Source of the DNA: Acanthaster planci
Taxonomy: Eukaryota; Echinodermata; Asteroidea; Valvatida; Acanthasteridae
Direction: 5' to 3'
DNA: 14,803 bases
NCBI RefSeq assembly: GCF_001949145.1
Contig: NW_019091362.1
Span: 8,354,202 to 8,369,004 of the forward strand
Shown here piece after piece: positions 8,485 through 14,803 of the stretch. Position 1 is the first letter of the stretch. Every line of letters begins with the position of its first letter. The position numbers were made by a program, and so were the translations under genes. The notes under the pieces were generated by a model, which worked only from the letters and a program-made list of their open reading frames with translations, made no database searches and was not told where the DNA came from.

Positions 8485-8810
8485 CTGTGATTGTCAAATC
8501 ACCGTGTTGTCTAACCACAGTCTGTACCGCGGGAAATGGCTCTACGCGATTAGTGTTGGACGCGATTTCTCGTATCCCGCTCATTATTCAGCGGACGCGG
8601 GTGGCAGGATGAAAATGAGCGGCCGTCATAACTGTGGGGAGCTAGCTCTGAATCTGCTTTCCTTAACGTGCGCGCACTGGTGCTCAACGCCGTCACGACA
8701 TCTTCGACTTAGGCTACCTTCCGTGGTACTGAAAACGTGAAATGGAGGCTTGAACAGACAATGGTAAATCGTCCTGCGTCAGCGGCCGCGCCCAATTATG
8801 GGGATTTGGT
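8485..8810 (-). promoter_or_regulatory. CpG-rich block, possible promoter and 5' UTR
   Basis: I count at least 25 CpG dinucleotides in about 320 bases, far denser than the surroundings, including GCGGCCGC at 8782-8789. It lies immediately upstream (minus strand) of the candidate donors at 8485 and 8318. The plus frame at 8477-8740 across it shows no domain. In invertebrates CpG density is a weak promoter indicator, so this rests mainly on position. Confidence 0.35.
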
Positions 8811-10310
8811 TTCTATGACAATGCTATAGGCCTATGCATTTTTAAAATTCCAATCAGAATGATTGGATATGATGATTATGATTATGAATATAAACATTCT
8901 TAATTGAAAGCTCTACCAAAGTCAGTTTATAGCAGGATTAAGGTTAAATGTGAAGACCTGCTTTCCACTCGTTACCATGGCAATATAAAATCTTATTCAT
9001 TCCACTTCCAACATTTTTTCGTCCATGTTGAAGGATACTTGCAAATACCTCTATTAACAAATTGAACTCTTTTGGGCAGACTAGGCCTACTGAAAAACTA
9101 TGAGAATCAGAAGCTCAGTTTAATACAAAGTGGCGGGGCCAATAGGTTCAGTTATATAAGTAGTTACTTGTATCTCCCTGAGAGCGCACTTCGACGTTTC
9201 CCAATGCAGTTTTGACTTTCCTCGCGCAGTGTTGCCAAACCTCTTTGCTGCAAAACTTCAAATCAATTAGGTAAAATACTAGAACTAAAAAGCTTCTTAA
9301 TTCTTGCTGTTGAACCAATGTGAACAACTTCAGGGTCATTGTGAACGGTCCGAAATTAGAAAATGGTGGCATCCGGAAACTGGGCACAAATTTAGCTGAG
9401 CGTTCCTTCACCTTGTGCACTTGAACAAATCTCAGAAAATCCCACATCGACATCTAAGAATTCCTTTAGAGTTGATAGGTTCTTTTGAAAGTCATGATTA
9501 CCTCCACTCGCATATCCAACGACAACGTTTGAATTAAAGAAAAGGCGTATTGCAAAAGACTTCATCATGCACTTTGAAAAAAATATCAGTAAATAAGGAC
9601 AAAATAGAGTTTACTGGGACTTTCTTTTGCGGGTACATCAACTCAAGATTTTTGAACCAGAATATCGAAAGCCTGATGAAATTTCGATTATCACGAAATA
9701 TAACAGTGTTCTAGTACCTTGGTACTAGAGGCAAAAACTTAAAAAGCATCACGTTAGGGGACGCGTTACATTTGGCTTTATCAACTGTGTGTCGATCTTT
9801 AATAGCCTGAATTTTATTCGTAGCAGCATTAATAATGGTCATAATTGAATTCATTTTTGAAAAAAAAACGGCCTTTGGTAAAGGTCCTGCAAAAATTTAA
9901 ACCATCAAACGCACACTCATAATCATTTGGTTGATTTTGGTAATATAGCTTTGGATGTTGGCATTTTAGTCTATTCTGTGGTTGTCTAGGACTCCGTTTC
10001 CGTGAAGTCAAAGCAGAAACTAATTCATACCTATTTTATCGCGTTTCTTCACGTTAGTTGACGGACTTCACTTAACCGTGGGAGGGCACACATTATGAAA
10101 ACATGGCGCTAATTCACTTATGGCTAATATCGGAAATGGCGCTGAACGCATTCAGTAGTAAAGCGGTTGACACGTGAACAGAAACATGAATAATAAATTA
10201 TTACTAACGAACCAATCCTCTGTAACAAAATCTCCAAAGGGCACTTGTAATTGGTGCCAATATTGATGATCCAGTGTCCTTCAACTTCTCATAAAGAAGA
10301 CGGCACCTAC
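8811..10310. other. Probable intron or intergenic stretch with one possible extra first exon
   Basis: A minus-strand frame starts with two ATGs at 9568-9563 and runs 58 codons to TAA at 9394-9392. Within it, GGAG|GTAATC at 9502/9501 would end an exon in phase 1 after 22 codons (MMKSFAIRLFFNSNVVVGYA then SG). A second minus frame, 9148-9453, overlaps it in another frame, begins MSMWDFLRFV and has no recognised domain. Nothing else is supported here. Confidence 0.25.
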
Positions 10311-10446
10311 CGTTGGTTTTATTGTATGTTCCGGTGATACCAGTATCGATGTCTGTCGGTTCTGGCCCGACCTTCCCCGTTCTGATGGACTTCAACGACT
10401 TGTGCGAGTCTACCGACTGAGGACGGCGCTTTGAAGTGTGTTCCAT
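10311..10446 (-). CDS. First coding exon of minus-strand gene (MEHTSKRRPQ...)
   Basis: The minus strand has an ATG at 10446-10444, nine codons after an in-frame TAA (10476-10474). 45 codons follow, then one base and a good donor, ACG|GTAGGT. It encodes MEHTSKRRPQSVDSHKSLKS, then a hydrophilic Lys/Thr-rich stretch ending TGTYNKTN. GC at codon third positions is about 62%, well above the local background. The exon ends in phase 1, matching the acceptor at 5777, so the gene would read on into DMAAPPAIGFEG across an intron of about 4.5 kb. No signal peptide or membrane segment is present. The basic, Ser/Thr-rich start suggests a disordered cytosolic or nuclear N-terminus. Kozak context is weak (T at -3), with G at +4. 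The family is not recognised. Confidence 0.6.
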
Positions 10447-13400
10447 AGAACAAATCCGGTGGGCTCGGCGAGATTAGACACTTTTTGGCCAACCGCCCAA
10501 CATAGTAATAAACAAATGTTCCTCTGGATGAAACTTTATAGTTCGTAAATTTGTTGTTTTTTTATCGATGCTGTACGCCATCAACTGTCATAACGACAGG
10601 GCGTGCTTGGGTATAGACTTTGACCCGAGTCTCGATTAAAGCGTACTGCGTGGCATAAATTAAAATCGATCACCTTTGTTCCATACGTTTCGTTAATTTT
10701 TCAGTTCTTAATGAAGTGTAAACAATCGAATAATGTCTGTGCCCAGTGCTATTGTTTGAAGTGATACACAAGGCCTAATGACATTTATATATTTGTTACA
10801 GAGGGAAAATGTATCCTTAGTTTCCATTGACGCCGGTTGCGATTGTTATTCATTAACCACATGCCATAGGATCCAAAATAGTAGCATTTATCATTACCAG
10901 TGATAACCTTTCAGGAAATTAGAATGGTGCAATAACATGGAACGGTAACTAGAGATGCAGACCAGATGTTTCCCGAGAATGCGCAAAAATGTTCATGAGA
11001 CTTGTGGACACAGGTTTTTGCTGAAAAGAAAATTTCGCATATATCTCTTACTTAAAATTGGATTTAAGACAATAATTTGACTTTTCCAGAATTTTGATTT
11101 TATTACAGAAGACCACTTGAAAATATCAAGGTATTTCTCTGGCAATTTTCCTTTTCAGGGGAGGGGGCTCTCCAGCACTTAAGTTGGTCAAAATATTTTA
11201 CTGAAGGGGAGAAAGATGAAATACTACACAGGCCAATTACATTGTTCACATTTCCACAATAAGAATTTTAAAATTTGTCAGACAAACTCTATATAGAGTG
11301 TTTAATGTCGATCTTTCAAATTTGGGACGACACACTGCTTTACCTTAAATTAATTTAAAATGACCCTTTCGTGGTTTAGAAATTCATCAAACGTAATGCA
11401 GTTACCCTTTCCAAGATGAAAGAGCTTACTGCGAGGCAGTGGTGCCAAGTGATACAGGGAACAAAGCGGGTGACAGACGATTGAAATGGACCATGGGGCT
11501 GCAGCTGCGTTTATTTGAAGGGGTATGGGTACTTTCAAAAAATAAATATTCGACCACTTTGTGAAAACAAGGATTCACTCCATTACAATGGATGGGTTGG
11601 AAGTACACTTTATTGACGTGTGATTAGTTAGACCATAACACAAACTCTTCGAAGAAACAGTTTCAAACAAGTCTAGCGATACCAGTTTTATTGCAACTCA
11701 ACTGGTCCTCCAAGCCGCTAGGCACATCGTTTCTGACTCAGTTATCGAGATAATAATAATGGGTGCGATTGAAGACAGGGGAGCGGGAACGGACGCGGGG
11801 TGTTCGTTGCACGTCGTCAAAAATCTAGCCTTGGTTGAAGAAGTTATTTATTATTATTATTATTTTTTTGAGGCACAGGCCACCGTCACAAGAGGGCGCT
11901 CTTGCAAACGCAAGGCAAACAAAAACGCGACAGGAACTGGATGTCAATCACTGAGATGTACCAACGCCCCCCCCTACAATTGTCAATTTTAATGATACTT
12001 CGCTCGTTCCAGACAACAATGATGGATTCTGCAGGGACATACGAATAGAATCGATTGGCAATACATGTTAAGTTTTAGTACGTGTGCATAATTCAGGGCT
12101 GTCCTAGGGAGTAGCACCACCGACTCTAGCAGGACGACTACGTTCGTATATAAGTATCGCCTCAACATTGACAGCGGGATGACAGAAAGTCACCCACCAC
12201 GCAAAGCCGCTTCCGGCTTGTACACATTCAGATGAAATTTGCGCAATGCGTACTCTGCACCATAGGCTTGCTAACCACACTGTGTGTGCGATTTGCCACA
12301 CGTACTGCAGCTCGTGATTGGTCATAGTTAACAGCAACAACACAATTCCTGCAAGAAATCTTTTTCTTAATTGGCAGTACGCAGTACCAGTTGCATTTTT
12401 TTAAGCCGTCTTGAAACCATTTGCAGTTTGCTACAGTACCGTTCGTAACAATGAGGGGTTTTGCAGGAACGGATGCTTAAAAATACACAAAGAGAAAATA
12501 CGGCATCGATTAAATTCGAATATTCTTCAAGAACACCATCGGTGTATTTTATTATTCTATCCTTTGAAGCACAATGATCCCTGAAAAATCAACATGTCGT
12601 TTACATACAACACTGTGTATTTGTAAAATGCAAAGTGCTGGTACTGTACATGTATATACAACAGGTCCATCCCTGCTGCACACGGCCGGACATTGTCATA
12701 TACTGTACATGTACATGTCATGCACATAGGCTTCGGGTAGCTACATGATTACACGGGTACTCGGTTGACAGACCGATATAAAGGCACTTGATTTGGGTTA
12801 CTTTCTTTCCGGGTGGTCAAAAATTAACATAAGACATCTCACAAATAAGTAAGGCTGCATCCGAATCTAGTGTCTACATAGAGCTAATTTTCAAAAAAAT
12901 GGTGCTTTTTGTAACCCTTTGGCGATTTCTAACAAACAAAAAGGATGCATGAAACAATGAAAAAAAGCAAATAAAAATTTCACGGTAATAAGGTCACGTA
13001 TGGTTCTAATTCTCTTGCAATGCACAGGACGTATAGTTGCTCGACTGTTCTCGGAGGTTCAGAGATTTTTTGTTTGCCTGATATATACATGCTTTTAAAA
13101 AGCCTTCAAAATGTATAACTTAGTCCACAGTAGGCATCAAGAGTATCAGCACATAACGAACAGCGACCGAATCCTAGCTGTGCTGTCGAGTAACATTCAA
13201 GGTCCAAACTTTGATTTATTAGCAGTAAGGTAGGGCATGTCAATTTCATAGCGTTTACATGAGTGTAGGTATTTAAACTTAGGGTCTAAACTACTTTGAC
13301 CATCACATGTGGCCGGTACAACCAGCCTGCGAACCCTAGGATCAGCAAAAAATGAGTTCGATGTTCGAGAACCACCGTCGCCGTGACTCGAGAAGAACAT

Positions 13401-13740
13401 ATAAGCTAGCACCACCTTTTCTTAAAGTCTTTCGAACGATGAATACTTTCACATCCGTCAAAAAACACATTCACTGAACTGTTGTATGAAATTCAACTGC
13501 TGTGAAAATAAGTTCGTTGACGTGCCGCTGACGTGCTCCGGAACGAGGGAAAGCGATAACTCCAAGGGTGACGAGAGTTCCCACGAGTTTATTGCTCACA
13601 TGACACTTGGTAATGGTTGGTATCCACTTCAGTTTGGTTCCCGCACCGCAGGACTCCACAGCATGTGAAATCCCGCACTAGTATGTTGCAAGCTAACACA
13701 CTCGTGAGTACATAACGGCAAAATAAAGAGAGTACCAGTT
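10447..13740. other. Non-coding stretch upstream of the minus-strand gene
   Basis: No supported gene in about 3.3 kb. The first 100 bases would hold the 5' UTR and core promoter of the exon at 10446; no TATA box is evident. Minus frames at 11350-11538 and 11426-11608 overlap each other without domains, and plus 11759-11992 spans simple sequence. TACATGTA occurs at 12647-12654 and 12706-12713, each within the context TACTGTACATGTA. Frames at 13471-13668 are open on both strands and are not called. Confidence 0.35.
11848..11869 (+). repeat. (TTA)5 microsatellite plus T7
   Basis: Five TTA units (11848-11862) run into seven T. A complementary ATAATAATAAT tract lies about 90 bases to the left (11749-11759), so the two could pair around a CpG-containing segment. 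Confidence 0.7.
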
Positions 13741-13754
13741 GATTGCACCGCCGC

Positions 13755-13757
13755 CAT
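13755..13757 (-). promoter_or_regulatory. Possible start codon in ACAAGGATGGCGGCGGTG context
   Basis: On the minus strand an ATG in good Kozak context (purines before it, G at +4) begins MAAVQST. It is followed by a weak phase-1 donor, ACTG|GTACTC, or by 42 codons to a TGA. The ATGGCGGC word also resembles the core of the YY1 site found at many animal promoters. It could mark another first exon or an unrelated gene; evidence is thin. Confidence 0.2.
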
Positions 13758-14700
13758 CCTTGTTAAAGCCGCATCGTTCATTTTTTTTTAAGTCCCCCAA
13801 AAGATCCATAAAATTTTCTTTAAAAAAATCTTTGTTTTGTCAGAGTGAAAATGCCAATTATAAAATAGTATGCATATTAGATTAAAACACAACATTTTTG
13901 TGGATTATTCGAAGAGTTAAACGTTTTCAGTCATCCTGAATCGAAAAGTTATCGCCGTTGAAATAAATATAGAAAATACAAATTCAAACCTTCTCCAGAC
14001 AATAGGGTGGTGTATTTTTTTTCAATGGGCCAAACAACTGCTTTATTTTAGACTTATTCTTTTCACACAGTCAGTGCCTTAGAAATAATATCTCTCTCGA
14101 CGTCTGAGCTGAAGCGTAAAACTACGCAATGGCATTTAAAGTGGGTCAATACTGTTGCAGAACGTCTATTTCTGTATACTGGTACAAAAATGAAGAAAGG
14201 AAAGAATACATGTGGAGCGGAAATCGTTTTTCTTCAAGTGGGCGATTCCTGCCACACGGAACACAACATAAGCAAGCAAGTTTATACATGAAAACTATTA
14301 CTATACGACAGCCATTGTGCAGAATAACTGGCGCTTGACTGTTTTCGTGATCAAAAGAAGTAGGACATCAACTTACTCCCCGGAATCGTCAATTAAATTT
14401 CGAAATCCTGTGCCATTATATGCACGATATTGCCATTACACGCACACTCTGCGTTACAAGTGTATAGCATAGGTGTCCACTGCAAAGCCCATTATAGGGA
14501 CAGGACGATTATCTCAAACCCCAACTATGGCTTGGTCCCGATATTATCTCTCATATTTGTTTACTGGATTTTCTTCATGCGATTTTGTTTACAGTTTCAA
14601 TTTGTTTCAACGGATAGCTTCCCATACCCCCCTTAGTGTGCTTAAGAGGGGGCAGTTGAAGGTTCTCCCGTGAAGCATGTACTGATATGACGCATCTTAC
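13758..14700. other. AT-rich non-coding stretch
   Basis: Poly-T and poly-A runs occupy 13780-13840. Plus frames at 14129-14338 and 14430-14636 show no domain. On the minus strand GGGGA|GTAAGT near 14377 is a strong donor after an open frame (YNGTGFRNLIDDSG), but no convincing acceptor was found, so it is not called an exon. Confidence 0.35.
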
Positions 14701-14803
14701 CAAAATAGGGGGGGGGGGGGTTGAGGGGGGAAGTGAGCGTCCTCATCCACCATCTTTTTAAAGCAGCGACTTGAAACAAATGGCAGCTTCCCGTATATAC
14801 ACC
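14701..14803 (-). CDS. Candidate first exon with in-frame poly-C, running to the right edge
   Basis: On the minus strand AAAAAGATGG (ATG 14753-14751; A at -3, G at +4) starts MVDEDAHFPPQPPPPLF. A strong donor, TTTTG|GTAAGA, follows base 14701, leaving phase 2. The frame is also open upstream to the window edge (including KLPFVSSRCFKKM), so the true start may lie outside. A 13-base poly-C tract (G at 14708-14720 on the plus strand) encodes the prolines. A change in its length by anything other than a multiple of three would shift the frame, which argues for caution. Without splicing the frame ends at once (TGG TAA). It does not match the phase of the exon at 5777, so it is probably a different gene. 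Confidence 0.35.

Larger units (their letters stand above)
8066..9089. repeat. Three TAGGCCTA palindromes
   Basis: Exact TAGGCCTA occurs at 8066-8073, 8827-8834 and 9082-9089, with a near copy (AGGCCTA) at 10771-10777. None is seen in the left 8 kb. These are scattered words, not an array. Confidence 0.6.

Noticed and set aside
13471-13668. Antiparallel open frames of about 60 codons on both strands
   Set aside because: Neither has splice signals, a strong start context or a recognisable domain. CpG-rich sequence lowers stop frequency.
1-14803. CRISPR array, bacterial operons, rRNA or viral genes
   Set aside because: No regular spacer-repeat pattern, no ribosome-binding-site-led contiguous genes, no conserved rRNA blocks and no recognisable viral proteins on either strand.

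Overview
This window reads as eukaryotic, AT-rich nuclear DNA from an intron-rich animal genome. No long uninterrupted conserved protein is present. What can be supported is short candidate exons bounded by GT-AG splice signals, two short DNA transposons with terminal inverted repeats (TIRs), foldback repeats, homopolymer G tracts and low-copy interspersed words. The palindrome TACATGTA occurs 21 times and TAGGCCTA three times. In my experience such words are common in marine invertebrates, especially echinoderms and lancelets; that is an impression, so the organism is a guess at phylum level.

Left part (1-3486, + strand): two candidate exons share high GC at codon third positions and compatible phase. 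The first enters from the left edge and ends near 83. The second begins at 3361 behind a good branch point and polypyrimidine tract, and is open to a TAA at 3484-3486. The 3.3 kb between them, read as an intron, holds a 138-bp hAT-type MITE (598-735) with an exact 8-bp target duplication, a 213-codon unexplained open frame followed by AATAAA, and a foldback repeat with telomere-like TTAGGG words (2803-3012). The antisense frame of the first exon is also open, so its strand is not settled.

Middle (3487-5777): a repeat-rich stretch contains a cluster of CTTGTGGGGTAC-like words in both orientations. A 974-bp pogo/Tigger-type element follows (4125-5098), with 23-bp TIRs and no recognisable transposase. 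To its right lie candidate exons of a minus-strand gene: a possible terminal exon (5169-5292) and a well-formed internal exon (5706-5777).

Right part (5778-14803): on the minus strand, a convincing first coding exon (10311-10446) has an in-frame upstream stop, an ATG and a GTAGGT donor. It ends in phase 1 and joins in frame to the acceptor at 5777. Two further candidate donors, at 8318 and 9502, also end in phase 1 after a short ATG-started frame. The 8318 donor lies just downstream of a CpG-rich block (8485-8810). Together they suggest one minus-strand gene with alternative promoters or first exons. At the right edge a further minus-strand candidate exon (14701 to the edge) carries an in-frame poly-C tract and a GTAAGA donor.

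The two genes would be convergent (tail to tail), with the repeat-rich 3.5-5.1 kb stretch between their 3' ends. I could not assign either protein to a family. I found no rRNA, tRNA, CRISPR array, prokaryotic operon or viral gene.
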